This document shows, piece after piece, positions 1 through 7,333 of a stretch of DNA of 19,634 nt. Numbering within the stretch: position 1 is the stretch's first letter; every line of letters starts with the position of its first letter. A model generated the notes under the pieces. It searched no databases. It worked only from the letters and a program-made list of their open reading frames with translations, and was not told the DNA's origin. A program made the position numbers and the translations under genes. This DNA comes from Methanothrix sp. (GTDB lineage: Archaea; Halobacteriota; Methanosarcinia; Methanotrichales; Methanotrichaceae), in assembly GCA_003162615.1 (NCBI GenBank), contig PMNG01000103.1:1-19634 (forward strand), in the 5' to 3' direction.

Positions 1-275
1 TTGTACTTCTTCGTCCTATAGTGCTCATGGGCGCTAAGGAACTCCGCATTTGCATCTTCATACATCGGATCGAATAGCATGCTCAGAGCTGGTCGGACAA
101 TTTCCTCATGGATAATCTGAGAGTCTACTCTCATCATCATTCCAGATTCATACTGATAGCCAACTCCATGCTCTCGGAACCGATGATTGAGTTCGGCGAT
201 TGCTTCGTCGGGAGATAGTTTGCGGTTTTCGTAACGGTATTTTTCCTGAAGTAGATGGTCATGGGCGCTTACCAC
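1..275 (-). pseudogene. C-terminal fragment of an STM4504/CBY_0614-type (Abi-like) protein, cut by the window edge
   Basis: A minus-strand frame is open from a GTG at 275 to the left edge (about 91 codons). It contains stretches such as DEAIAELNHRFREHGVGYQY, a run of three Met followed by RVDSQ, and NAEFLSAHEHYRTKKY. I recognise these as the middle of the STM4504/CBY_0614 family, whose members resemble abortive-infection proteins with an AbiJ-like N-terminal part and a HEPN-like C-terminal part. The family N-terminal half should lie at higher coordinates, but the DNA there is a HEPN gene remnant whose stop codon (276-278) abuts this frame. The gene therefore appears beheaded by a rearrangement near 265-285. 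Whether the C-terminus is intact cannot be seen. The family assignment is from memory of the motif pattern. Confidence 0.55.
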
Positions 276-565
276 TTACCAGAGAAGATGACCGTTGGGG
301 TAACAAGTAGGAATATAGAAGTTGTCAAGGACCCTTGCCACATCAATCAGATCTTCTGGAGCGGGCCGGGGCAGATCTTCCAGCAACCTGGCCACCACAT
401 GCCCCCAGACTTCTTGGCAAGGTGAAAGACCGGGCCAATACAACCTTCTTAGCTGCCTGATGGGCAGCAAGCATGCCTACTCGTGGCGACCGGCCGTCTA
501 GAATCCTCCGCCTGCTCAAGGTCCCTGACAGCCTGATTGAACCAGTCGGATGCACGATTGGGCAC
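276..565 (-). pseudogene. HEPN-domain protein, frameshifted and truncated remnant
   Basis: The minus strand holds a HEPN domain split over three frames. It begins at GTG 565 after a GGAGAT ribosome site with ASDWFNQAVRDLEQAEDSRR. It continues in a second frame with VGMLAAHQAAKKVV, and ends in a third with QEVWGHVVARLLEDL and ARVLDNFYIPTCYPNGH before a stop at 276-278. These pieces match the order of HEPN proteins: DWxxQAxxDLxxA, then HQAAEKAVKAL, then YIPTRYPNG. At least two frameshifts are needed to join them, and the usual residues after YPNG are missing. HEPN proteins often act as RNases paired with a nucleotidyltransferase (MNT) antitoxin; no MNT partner is seen beside this one. It is probably a dead toxin gene. 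Confidence 0.7.
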
Positions 566-791
566 GATACCTGAATCTCCTACCTAATGCTGTACTTTCT
601 AGGCAATAAAGTTACAGAGAGAGATAGACTATTTGTACATTAAGTCGCAAGTGATTGAGCAGTATTAATAGGCAACATAAAATAGAAAACTCCGAGAATT
701 TGCAGGACTTGAACTGCCCTGCATTTTCTTTTCCGCGGTAGCGGACTATAAGTTTGATTGAAACAGATCGATTAAGGAATAATCAAATCAT

Positions 792-977
792 TTAGTATCT
801 TCTGGGCGGCCTCGCTGGCCTGTGCTTCTGGTAGCACTCGCTGCAGTATACCGGTCTTGATCCGTCCGGCTTGAAGGGAACCTGGGTTTGCTTACCGCAC
901 TCTGAACAAGTTACGTCTGTCATCTCTCTTGGGCCTCTGTTGAAGCCTCCTCTGCTGCTTCCGTAATTTCCTTCCAT
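792..977 (-). CDS. Small CxxC-x17-CxxC zinc-ribbon protein
   Basis: This 61-residue protein has a Gly/Arg-rich head (YGSSRGGFNRGPRE) followed by two CSEC knuckles separated by exactly 17 residues, and a basic Pro/Arg tail. This is the spacing of the CxxC-x17-CxxC family found in archaea and candidate-phylum bacteria. The four cysteines very likely bind one zinc ion. The RGG-like head and basic tail suggest nucleic-acid binding, but the function of the family is not known to me. The ATG follows a weak AGTGA ribosome site, and a TATA-like AAAGTATATC sits about 30 bp upstream. Confidence 0.75.
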   Translation of the reverse strand: MEGNYGSSRGGFNRGPREMTDVTCSECGKQTQVPFKPDGSRPVYCSECYQKHRPARPPRRY

Positions 978-1047
978 TTATTTCACTATGCGTCGGTAGA
1001 TGATATACTTTACGGTCTAATCCGGATCAGGCTTGATTGAGGTCGGG

Positions 1048-1932
1048 TCACCAATTGAGTCGATAGGTCGCATCTCTTATCCGTCCTTTGAGCATTAGGA
1101 CTGCCTTCCTTGTGTGCTCGACGAAGATGTCAACAACGGCGTCGTTCTCGCCCAGGCCCTTTAGGATCACTTCTGTGCGGAATCCCTCTCGATCAAAGAC
1201 GCTTCTCCAGGAATTGGCCGAGTCTCCAGCAAGATCCACTAGTGCATGACCTCCGGCCACCAGAAGGAACGGCATCAATATGACCTTCTTGACCCCGGAC
1301 TTCTTTGTCTGCAATAGTACCTCATCGATTCCTGGAAAGCCCTCCAGCGTGCCCAGAAAGACGTTCTTTTGATTTTCTTTTAGAACTTTTGCCATCTGGG
1401 AGTAAACTCTGTTTGCCGAACGGCTTGTTCCATGGCCCATAAGAACATAAGCCACCTCCTCTGAAACCGCGAAACTTTCATTCTCATGATCTTGTCCTTC
1501 GATCTCGGAAGATTGGAATTCAGGCCGAAGGGCTTTAGAGACTTTCATGCAATCTTGCAAACTGGAAAGCAGAGGTGTTCCTATCTCAAGGTTCCCGAAA
1601 CATGATTTTTCCCGAACGTTCTTTTGTACATGGACCGAGCTAGCCATGTGTTGGAACTCGCTGCCCGGGACAACATGGAGTGACTGAGCAACTACGTTTC
1701 TGCATCCCTGATTAAATAGCTCAGCCAGGGCAGTGAGAGGACTATGGAAGAAGATCCCTTGTTTTTCTGATAGCACTCGCCTTATGAAGTCTGATGTGAA
1801 GGCAAGCCGCACATCGGCACCTGGAAAAGCTTTGACATAGTCGGATCTGATCTTTTCGTAGGTTGCCCATGCTTGTGAGTTGAGGGAGCCGTAGGATACC
1901 AGAACAATCCCCATCTTTTCCTCAGGTGACAT
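1048..1932 (-). CDS. cbiK: Sirohydrochlorin cobaltochelatase, CbiK type
   Basis: This 294-residue class II chelatase inserts cobalt into sirohydrochlorin in the anaerobic branch of cobalamin synthesis. Corrinoids are needed in methanogens for the methyltransferase MtrA. The CbiK pattern is clear: VLVSYGS near the start, AFTSDFIRRVLSEKQGI, QSLHVVPGSEFQHM, then VLMGHGTSRSANRVY and MPFLLVAGGHALVDLAGD. The histidines of MGHG and VAGGHA correspond to the metal-binding pair of the family. It is longer than the usual 260-odd residues because of an acidic insert of about 25 residues just before the second half. There is no signal peptide, so it should be cytoplasmic. ATG 1932 follows AGGAG with a 5-base gap. 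No other cobalamin genes are adjacent. Confidence 0.85.
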   Translation of the reverse strand: MSPEEKMGIVLVSYGSLNSQAWATYEKIRSDYVKAFPGADVRLAFTSDFIRRVLSEKQGIFFHSPLTALAELFNQGCRNVVAQSLHVVPGSEFQHMASSVHVQKNVREKSCFGNLEIGTPLLSSLQDCMKVSKALRPEFQSSEIEGQDHENESFAVSEEVAYVLMGHGTSRSANRVYSQMAKVLKENQKNVFLGTLEGFPGIDEVLLQTKKSGVKKVILMPFLLVAGGHALVDLAGDSANSWRSVFDREGFRTEVILKGLGENDAVVDIFVEHTRKAVLMLKGRIRDATYRLNW

Positions 1933-2160
1933 TCATGCTCCTGTCAATGACATCAAGAGAACACCAGTTAAGAATAAGCATACTTAAGACTCAAAGTCCT
2001 TTATCTTTTTGATATGATACGCCTATGAATTAATCTGTGATTTTGACTTGATCAAACAGGATGAAGTCGACTTTAATTTGGAAACAAAGTCTTAAATATC
2101 CTTGAATCTCAATTTAAACTGGCCATCTTGGAATAAGGTTTAATTCAATATCGAGGATTA

Positions 2161-2730
2161 TCATTCTAATTTTTTAGATTGTTCTTCCTGCATCTTCTTC
2201 GCCTTGGTCTGAGTCTCGTCCATGACCCTCATGTGCCAGAGGATGGCCAAAAGCATACATCCCAAGGCCAGGCCTTGGATTAGGACCACTTTCAATCCAG
2301 AAAGAGCCCCAACGAAGGAGACTGCAAAGGCACCAAAGAAAGCAGCGCTCCATCCAACGGCCATTGACATTGTGGAGCTGAGAAATAAGTCATTTTTCCA
2401 ATATTCTTTCGGCACAGATCTGCGAGCATACTGCCTGGTAAAGGGGTCACCAATTGCTATGGTTGCCCAGGATATGAGAGCCAATCCTCCATAGCTCATC
2501 GCAGCCGACCATCTGACAAAGCCTTCAAGGTCACTGTTACGGAGCGTGAAACTCGTGATTACAAGAAAGATGAAGAACGCGAAGCCGAAGACATCCAGTA
2601 TTATGAAATCGCGCTTTAAGACCATTCTTACAAAGTTCGGAAGCAGCAAGGCCAACCCGATAACGGCGCCAGCCTTAAAGCCAAGAACGCTGGAGGACAC
2701 AGCAAAGGCTATCCATGGTAGAAAGCCCAT
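2161..2730 (-). CDS. Multi-pass membrane protein with a PFTRQYAR motif, function unknown
   Basis: This is a protein of 189 residues with about six hydrophobic segments and a charged Lys/Gln/Glu-rich cytoplasmic tail. Between segments lies PFTRQYARRSVPKEYWKNDL. A similar PFTxQYAR motif occurs in uncharacterised bacterial and archaeal membrane proteins sometimes labelled as septation-protein-A-like. I cannot assign a function. The start is uncertain: ATG 2730 has no ribosome site at normal distance, while a good GGAGG lies 7 bases before an in-frame ATC (IDRSVLMGF). A TATA box at 2785-2793 would start the transcript near 2763, just before that GGAGG. Confidence 0.7.
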   Translation of the reverse strand: MGFLPWIAFAVSSSVLGFKAGAVIGLALLLPNFVRMVLKRDFIILDVFGFAFFIFLVITSFTLRNSDLEGFVRWSAAMSYGGLALISWATIAIGDPFTRQYARRSVPKEYWKNDLFLSSTMSMAVGWSAAFFGAFAVSFVGALSGLKVVLIQGLALGCMLLAILWHMRVMDETQTKAKKMQEEQSKKLE

Positions 2731-2784
2731 CAGAACGCTTCTGTCGATTTTTATCCCTCCATGATCTTCTTATTCCCGGCCATT

Positions 2785-2793
2785 CTTTATAAA
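2785..2793 (-). promoter_or_regulatory. TATA box for the membrane protein gene
   Basis: The minus strand reads TTTATAAAG, a close match to the archaeal TATA box. A start of transcription about 26 bases downstream falls near 2763, immediately before the GGAGG that precedes the gene. Confidence 0.5.
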
Positions 2794-2850
2794 TTCTTTT
2801 AGTATTGGTCTCATATCAATTGCGCACCCTTTGCGAGTTTCGACATTTTC

Positions 2851-2864
2851 ATCCTTCGAAGGAT
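2851..2864. repeat. 14-bp perfect palindrome ATCCTTCGAAGGAT
   Basis: The two 7-base arms pair perfectly with no spacer. It lies between two divergent promoters, so a dimeric regulator could bind here. There is no direct evidence of function. Confidence 0.35.
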
Positions 2865-3020
2865 TCACCAATAATACAATAATTTCATCTGTGCTCTAAA
2901 GGATATCCTCTTCGCATCAGGATACAATTTCACGGAAATGGATTGTAGAATAGATAATGCCTTGTTTCGTCTCCTTGGCGCGAACCTCTGAATAAGGGAA
3001 TTGCTCGTTTCAGTCAAAGC

Positions 3021-3028
3021 TATAAATC
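3021..3028 (+). promoter_or_regulatory. TATA box for the 30-residue membrane protein
   Basis: TATAAATC is preceded by the purine-rich TCAAAGC that suits a BRE element. Its centre is about 26 bp before ATG 3049, which predicts a leaderless transcript starting at that codon. Confidence 0.5.
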
Positions 3029-3048
3029 AGTAATGCAGTTCTCCAAAC

Positions 3049-3141
3049 ATGGCAATGGTCTCCATAATCTTATATGTCGTTCTGTTCCTGATCGCCTTCA
3101 TGATCGCTCGAATAATCATGAAGATGATGCGCGGTTACTGA
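3049..3141 (+). CDS. Small single-helix membrane protein (30 residues)
   Basis: The frame encodes MAMVSIILYVVLFLIAFM followed by IARIIMKMMRGY and a TGA stop. The first two thirds form one strongly hydrophobic helix of about 20 residues. The tail is basic (Arg, Lys, Lys-free Met pair, Arg), so by the positive-inside rule the C-terminus should face the cytoplasm. A TATA box lies 26 bp before the ATG, as expected of a leaderless archaeal gene. The next gene begins 47 bp later with its own TATA box. No family is recognised. A chance hydrophobic frame is possible, but the clean helix, basic end and promoter position argue for a real gene. Confidence 0.5.
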   Translation: MAMVSIILYVVLFLIAFMIARIIMKMMRGY

Positions 3142-3160
3142 CTTCCAGCGACAGGCTTAA

Positions 3161-3168
3161 TATTTATG
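3161..3168 (+). promoter_or_regulatory. TATA box for the nucleotidyltransferase gene
   Basis: TATTTATG, within an AT-rich block, is centred about 25 bp before ATG 3189. This supports a leaderless transcript and argues against the upstream in-frame ATG at 3033. Confidence 0.45.
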
Positions 3169-3188
3169 ATATCGTAAATACTATTATC

Positions 3189-4457
3189 ATGAGCCCCCAA
3201 GTACTGGCAACTGTCGGCGGAAGCGGGACCAGGCTATACCCTCTCACACTAAACCAGCCTAAACCGTTGGTTGAATTATGCGATACTGCCATAATAGCCG
3301 TCCTGTTCAGGCTGCTGGCAGTCCAGGGCTGCCGCCGATTCATTCTGGGAAGCAGAGGCGCGAACAACACACTGGAGCTATCCAACTACTTCAAGGCTGG
3401 GGAAGGTTTCTTCAAGCGGTTGGGCATCAGCGACCCGGACGGATTCTGTTACCAGCCCCAGTATGACGATAGAGGGAGCGCAGACTCTCTTCGGTATAAC
3501 ATCAACTACTTCGACATAAACGACGATATTCTTGTTGTCTCTGGGGACAACCTGATCGATATCGATCTTAAAAAGTTCATCGAGTTCCATCACCAGCATA
3601 AGCCTGTCCTTACTGTAGCAGTAAAGCAGATGGAGCCAGGAGAGAACGTCTCCCAGTACGGAGTTGCAGATATCGATTATGACCTCCGCATAAAACGCTT
3701 TGTCGAGAAGCCTAAGAACGGCACCGAGCCGTCCAGGATGATCAACACCGCATTTTATCTATTCTCGCCGGAGATCCGAAAAGTGCTGCACGATATGGGC
3801 GATGCGGCAAGGGACATCGGTGGTGATCTGATTCCATACTTGACCGAGCACGGATACGATGTCTACGGCTATCCCATCAATGGCTACTGGATTGACATAG
3901 GCACTCCTGAACGGTTGCACCAGGCGGCCATGGACGTCCTTGCCAGCAAAGTAAAGCATTTCAATCTTCGCCATGAGTATAAGCCCCATCAATGGATACA
4001 TCCCAGCACTCTTGCCAAGATACAGAAGGATCTGGACATAGGAGAAATAGAGCTTCGAGGCAACGTATCCATCGGCAGAAACTGCCGCATCGAGCGTGGC
4101 ACTGTCATAGAGGACTCCCACATCGGCCACACTAGTATGATCGAGAGGGACGTGGAGATCAGAAAGAGCATGGTAATGAGCTTCTCCAACATCAAGCGTG
4201 GCGTGATCGTAAACAAGACAATCGTCGGAAGGCATTCCACCATCGGGACCAACTGCGTGCTGGACGCAGATCAGCCCCACGCCAACGGCAGGATACCAGT
4301 AATCGGAGAGGATGTGATTCTACCGGCTGAATCCACAGTGCTGCCTGGGACAAGGGTTGCACCGCTGAAGTACAGCCATAGAGTCCTTGCTACGGGAAGG
4401 TTCGTCGAGCTAGGAATTGACGATAGGAATATCTATTTCACAGAAAAGATTCGCTGA
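3189..4457 (+). CDS. Sugar-phosphate nucleotidyltransferase with left-handed beta-helix tail
   Basis: This protein of 422 residues joins a nucleotide and a sugar 1-phosphate to make an NDP-sugar, probably for surface glycans or glycoprotein precursors. The N-terminal half is a nucleotidyl transferase domain: GGSGTRLYPLTLNQPKPLVE (nucleotide-binding loop and Lys), VVSGDNLIDID (metal-binding Asp), FVEKP and WIDIGTP. From about residue 290 there are hexapeptide turns (GNVSIGRNCRIERGTVIEDS and similar), forming a left-handed beta-helix as in GlmU-like enzymes. The sugar and nucleotide cannot be told from sequence. The frame is open upstream to 3033, but those 52 residues look non-coding, overlap the small membrane protein gene in another frame, and a TATA box points to 3189. 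Confidence 0.8.
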   Translation: MSPQVLATVGGSGTRLYPLTLNQPKPLVELCDTAIIAVLFRLLAVQGCRRFILGSRGANNTLELSNYFKAGEGFFKRLGISDPDGFCYQPQYDDRGSADSLRYNINYFDINDDILVVSGDNLIDIDLKKFIEFHHQHKPVLTVAVKQMEPGENVSQYGVADIDYDLRIKRFVEKPKNGTEPSRMINTAFYLFSPEIRKVLHDMGDAARDIGGDLIPYLTEHGYDVYGYPINGYWIDIGTPERLHQAAMDVLASKVKHFNLRHEYKPHQWIHPSTLAKIQKDLDIGEIELRGNVSIGRNCRIERGTVIEDSHIGHTSMIERDVEIRKSMVMSFSNIKRGVIVNKTIVGRHSTIGTNCVLDADQPHANGRIPVIGEDVILPAESTVLPGTRVAPLKYSHRVLATGRFVELGIDDRNIYFTEKIR

Positions 4458-4476
4458 GGGCGGGCTAATTGTAGCG

Positions 4477-4713
4477 CTACCAGTAGCGCTCCCAGCCGCC
4501 GTTTGCCTTTCTGATCTTGAACTTCTTATCGTTCTCTAACAAGAATCTGTTGAGATCCTGTGCATCCCTGAAGAAACGCTTATCCCTAAGGTTGTTGTAG
4601 ATATCCTCGGATGTAAAGCCCTTGAGGTTCCCTCGGCCATAAACTATCCGTTCTATTGTATAATAGAGATCGTCAAACTTTCTCATTGGATAGGTAATCT
4701 CCGTGAATCTCAT
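4477..4713 (-). CDS. Conserved small basic protein, possibly winged-helix
   Basis: The protein is 78 residues long and rich in Arg, Lys and aromatic residues. It contains YTIERIVYGRGNLKGFTSED, DKRFFRDAQDLNRFL and ends GGWERYW. The helix-helix-strand look (SEDIYNNLRDKRFF, then DAQDLNRFLLEN, then KFKIRKANGGW) would fit a small winged helix, but this is inference. I believe similar proteins occur across methanogens; no function is known to me. The start is set at ATG 4713 because AGGTGG lies 5 bases upstream; an in-frame GTG at 4722 lacks a ribosome site. It converges on the nucleotidyltransferase gene with a 19-bp gap and diverges from UDG. Confidence 0.65.
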   Translation of the reverse strand: MRFTEITYPMRKFDDLYYTIERIVYGRGNLKGFTSEDIYNNLRDKRFFRDAQDLNRFLLENDKKFKIRKANGGWERYW

Positions 4714-4805
4714 CTGCGCCACCTACTAGCCTTCAATTGCTTCTCCAGTTAAGAATCTTTCGTTTGATGAGAAAAGATTTTCACCGGTCAGGTTTACCCT
4801 ATTTG

Positions 4806-5345
4806 ATGAATCTCGATCTACTTCACTCCAAAATATTGTCGTGCCAGCTTTGCGATCTCGCTCTCGGCAGGACCAAGGCCGTCCCTGGCGAGGGCCCCTG
4901 TCCTGCAGGGATCATGCTTGTGGGGGAGGCTCCCGGAGCCGAGGAAGACGTAACCGGTCGGCCCTTCGTGGGCAGGGCTGGTCGCTTGTTAGATCGATCA
5001 TTGGGTCTTGCGGGGATCAATAGGTCAGAGGTTTTCATAACCAGCGTGGTTAAATGCCGCCCGCCACTCAACAGAAAACCCAAGAGCATCGAGATAGAAT
5101 CATGTCACCATTACCTGCAATCTCAGATCGATCTGGTTCACCCAAGAGTCGTCGGACTGATGGGAAATGTGGCAGTAGGGGCGCTGCTGAATCTTCAGGG
5201 TGTAACCACTCTTCGTGGTCAGGTCCTACAAGGTCGGTTTCTGGTCACATTTCATCCGGCAGCGGTCCTCAGGAATAATAACCTTCAGGAAGCCTTTGTC
5301 TCCGACCTGAAAAAAATCAAGGAAATGGGATCTGGCGACCAATAG
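4806..5345 (+). CDS. Uracil-DNA glycosylase, family 4 (iron-sulfur type)
   Basis: This enzyme removes uracil from DNA as the first step of base excision repair. It has 179 residues, with the family 4 signature: CQLC at residues 13-16, KCRPP and ESCHHYL supply the four cysteines of the 4Fe-4S cluster. GEAPGAEEDVTGRPFVGRAG is the uracil-binding/catalytic motif A, and FHPAAVLRNN is the DNA-interacting motif B. The frame is open to an upstream ATG at 4737, but ATG 4806 gives the usual family start (MNLDLLHSKILSCQLC) and avoids unrelated residues. The C-terminus is of normal length. Confidence 0.88.
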   Translation: MNLDLLHSKILSCQLCDLALGRTKAVPGEGPCPAGIMLVGEAPGAEEDVTGRPFVGRAGRLLDRSLGLAGINRSEVFITSVVKCRPPLNRKPKSIEIESCHHYLQSQIDLVHPRVVGLMGNVAVGALLNLQGVTTLRGQVLQGRFLVTFHPAAVLRNNNLQEAFVSDLKKIKEMGSGDQ

Positions 5346-5357
5346 CTTTTTCCTTTT
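5346..5357 (+). terminator. T-rich terminator after UDG
   Basis: CTTTTTCCTTTT directly follows the UDG stop codon. Pyrimidine tracts like this act as archaeal terminators without a hairpin. The call is based on position and composition only. Confidence 0.35.
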
Positions 5358-5449
5358 GAGCCAGCAGGAGACATAGTTAGATCATAATTTCCGTTGATCC
5401 GTATGATGAGTTAATAGTTAGCAACTGCGTCGCCAAAACCATAATCTCA

Positions 5450-5459
5450 TTTTTTATAG
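5450..5459 (+). promoter_or_regulatory. TATA box before the 165-residue unknown gene
   Basis: TTTTTTATAG lies about 37 bp before the TTG start at 5492. Transcription would begin about 10 bases before that codon, close to the AAGGT ribosome site. Confidence 0.4.
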
Positions 5460-5491
5460 ACCTAGACTAAATCACCACGAAGGTATCACCC

Positions 5492-5989
5492 TTGTACAGC
5501 CTGACATACGACCTCTGGAACATCATAGTCGATGAGGCAGCGGATGCCTATTCTCCACTCTTCGAGGAAATGCAACGAACCGCGGACAGTATCGGTCTTT
5601 CTAAGTCCTTGGTGGACAAGCTCAAACAGGAGGGCGCGATGGATGTTGTGGACGAAACCAGGCATTTTCTGCTAGCTATAGAGCTTTACGATGACGGGAT
5701 TGGAGGCTTCAAGATATCCTTAATGATCTCTGAGAGCCCGGATGCCTTCGAGGAGATAAAAGAGCGGGCAGCGGCAGCCCATGATGTCACCTTCGAGGAC
5801 GTCAGAAACTTCGAGGTAGAGCATGGAATGAACATGGCCGAGGAGATATTGGACCGGATTGAAGAGAGGTACTCGGTCAACGCCGAAGAGACCGGCGAGG
5901 GCATTGTTTTTGAGCTGGTGGTCTTCGACAGCGAGAATCTCGATAGTAACAATCTTATGGGGAATGGAGTTTGGGGAGTGAATAGCTGA
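5492..5989 (+). CDS. Acidic protein of unknown function (165 residues)
   Basis: I do not recognise a family. The protein is soluble and acidic, with an N-terminal helical part (DLWNIIVDEAADAYSPLFEE), a middle strand-rich part (ETRHFLLAIELYDDGIGGFK) and a long amphipathic stretch around DAFEEIKERAAAAHDVTFED. There is no signal peptide or membrane segment. It starts at TTG 5492 (LYSLTYDLW) with AAGGT about 8 bases upstream; no in-frame ATG lies near. Codon use is like that of the neighbouring core genes, suggesting a resident gene rather than an import. Confidence 0.6.
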   Translation: MYSLTYDLWNIIVDEAADAYSPLFEEMQRTADSIGLSKSLVDKLKQEGAMDVVDETRHFLLAIELYDDGIGGFKISLMISESPDAFEEIKERAAAAHDVTFEDVRNFEVEHGMNMAEEILDRIEERYSVNAEETGEGIVFELVVFDSENLDSNNLMGNGVWGVNS

Positions 5990-6100
5990 AGGGTTCAAAC
6001 TGCTTGTTTGCACTTGAACAGCTTTTTAACCCAAACTCAAGCTTAACCGTCTCACACGAAGTAAAATCCCAGTTGATCTGCGCAGACCCCAGCTTGCATC

Positions 6101-6607
6101 TCAATATTCGAAATCTGAACACTGCCCTTTGCGGAACCTGTAGATGAAGTAATTTCCGAAGGATATTTCCTTTCCATCCTCTGATAGGAACTGGCCTCTA
6201 TCTAAACCCGCCACAGCAGCACCGATCAGCTCTTCAAGGTCACCGCACTTTTTCACTACGCTCAAGATGGCTTCGTTCAGAATGTCGGTTTCAATATCCT
6301 CGTCCATTATCTGGCACAACCTGTCCACCATATGAGCATCGTCAGAAGATAGCTTGGCAGTCTTTCCTATGAATGCAGAATCGAGTTCTGATAGGTTGTT
6401 CTCGAAGTATCCGCGTATGCCTAGATCGACCTCCTCGTCGGTTCCAACCACGTAGATCGCTTTTTGTGCCTGGAACGTGGCCAAATCGTTGAGCCTTGCA
6501 GAACAAGCCAATATTTCCGTCGGATCGATCTTAAGGTAGTCTGCCAGTGCCTGCTTTTTGCTTTCAAGATCCATATCCATCTTTATTTCATTCTCTGTGT
6601 CGTTCAA
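6101..6607 (-). CDS. Acidic protein resembling uncharacterised phage/plasmid proteins (168 residues)
   Basis: The protein has KKQALADYLKIDPTEI near its start, VGTDEEVDLGIRGYFENNL in the middle, and GLDRGQFLSEDGKEISFGNY then FIYRF near the end. This order (short helical head, acidic TDEExD segment, DRGxFLS...YYIYR end) reminds me of small acidic proteins found in phages and metagenomic mobile elements. I know no function for them, and the resemblance is from memory. The start is TTG 6607 with GAGG 8 bases upstream and an ACTTAAGG TATA-like box about 30 bp upstream. It marks the left side of the accessory region. Confidence 0.55.
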   Translation of the reverse strand: MNDTENEIKMDMDLESKKQALADYLKIDPTEILACSARLNDLATFQAQKAIYVVGTDEEVDLGIRGYFENNLSELDSAFIGKTAKLSSDDAHMVDRLCQIMDEDIETDILNEAILSVVKKCGDLEELIGAAVAGLDRGQFLSEDGKEISFGNYFIYRFRKGQCSDFEY

Positions 6608-6800
6608 CGTGATCGCCTCTGTGGGTTGGATGCGGCCTTAAGTTCTTAGCCCCAGGCCAATCTTTAACTTACAATTAATGCTACACGTTGATTAATGTAA
6701 TTAACCCTCCTTTCGATTAGTTTTCCCACTTTTTCTTGATGTGCACAAGGTAGCGATAATAAAATAGACCTAATTTCTTTATTTAAGCGAACCTGAAAGC

Positions 6801-6956
6801 TCATAGACCGAGTTCAGCCTTAAGGTCATCCCAGTTTATGCCACACTTGCGGGTCTCTGCCGCTAATTTATCCAGTTCTTTTATCTCAGAAGCATCCAAT
6901 TCTATTTCCTCGATTGGGGATTTCTTGATGACTGCCTTGTCTTTTGCTCCGGCCAT
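6801..6956 (-). CDS. Small charged protein, antitoxin-like (51 residues)
   Basis: The frame starts at ATG 6956 with AAGGA 9 bases upstream. It is Lys/Glu-rich, with an extended N-terminus (KDKAVIKKSPIEEIELDAS), a helix (EIKELDKLAAETRK) and the end CGINWDDLKAELGL. The size, charge and short C-terminal helix ending WDDLKAELGL resemble antitoxins of type II systems. No toxin gene is adjacent: the next gene downstream is 193 bp away and unrelated to known toxins. Assignment as an antitoxin is inference. Confidence 0.45.
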   Translation of the reverse strand: MAGAKDKAVIKKSPIEEIELDASEIKELDKLAAETRKCGINWDDLKAELGL

Positions 6957-7001
6957 GATAGGTATTCCTTGCTGTTAGGCTATAATGATTACTAAAAGGG
7001 C

Positions 7002-7106
7002 TTATTTGGCGTGCATACCGCAGCTAGGGATATGATCCTGCCAGGCCTCGACATCTCGGCTCATCCTTGCTGCCTTATACAGGCTGCTCGATGCCTTCTT
7101 TGCCAT
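7002..7106 (-). CDS. Short basic protein or truncated remnant (34 residues)
   Basis: The frame encodes MAKKASSSLYKAARMSRDVE followed by AWQDHIPSCGMHAK. The first 20 residues resemble the beginning of a short basic archaeal protein family as I remember it (xSGLYRAARxxRDVE followed by a basic tail of about 30 residues). Here the tail is replaced by unrelated residues, so the gene may be truncated. The antitoxin-like gene starts 45 bp downstream on the same strand. The ribosome site is weak. Confidence 0.3.
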   Translation of the reverse strand: MAKKASSSLYKAARMSRDVEAWQDHIPSCGMHAK

Positions 7107-7333
7107 GTATCCGCTATTTGACGTACTGACTTAAAAAATGTTGGGATCATCGCCGCCATGCACACCCGCTCGATTGATAGCGGTAGCACCCTAGCGGCTC
7201 TCCATCGCTTGCGGTTACTTGAGCATGTAGGGCTGCCCCAGGCTGCAAATTGCTCTATAACCAGGACATACCCAGGATGGACTGTTAGTCCACTGCTCCA
7301 GCCCGGCAGACAAGCGGCATCCACGGCTGCCAA
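7107..7333 (-). other. Degenerate stretch, no intact gene recognised
   Basis: Frames on both strands are open here, but none reads like a protein. On the minus strand a good GGGGG ribosome site precedes ATG 7365, which opens a 26-codon frame. A second, longer frame then carries PGWSSGLTVHPGYVLVIEQF. The two together look like one decayed gene, possibly the partner of the broken gene just upstream. No family can be named. Confidence 0.25.

Larger units (their letters stand above)
2731..3048. other. Intergenic region between divergent genes (318 bp)
   Basis: No convincing gene is seen on either strand apart from the short one starting at 3049. The stretch holds the promoter of the membrane protein gene (minus strand), a 14-bp perfect palindrome at 2851-2864, and the promoter of the small membrane protein (plus strand). 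The rest is AT-rich and broken by stops. Confidence 0.6.

Noticed and set aside
714..740. GCAGG/CCTGC inverted repeat followed by a T-rich run near 700-732
   Set aside because: The stem is only 5 bp with an 11-base loop and there is no plus-strand gene to terminate.
3033..3188. 52-residue N-terminal extension of the sugar nucleotidyltransferase frame
   Set aside because: The residues are not protein-like, they overlap a better small gene in another frame, and a TATA box at 3161-3168 places the transcript start at ATG 3189.
3759..4280. 173-codon minus-strand frame inside the nucleotidyltransferase gene
   Set aside because: It is an antisense shadow of a well-supported gene and shows no motif.
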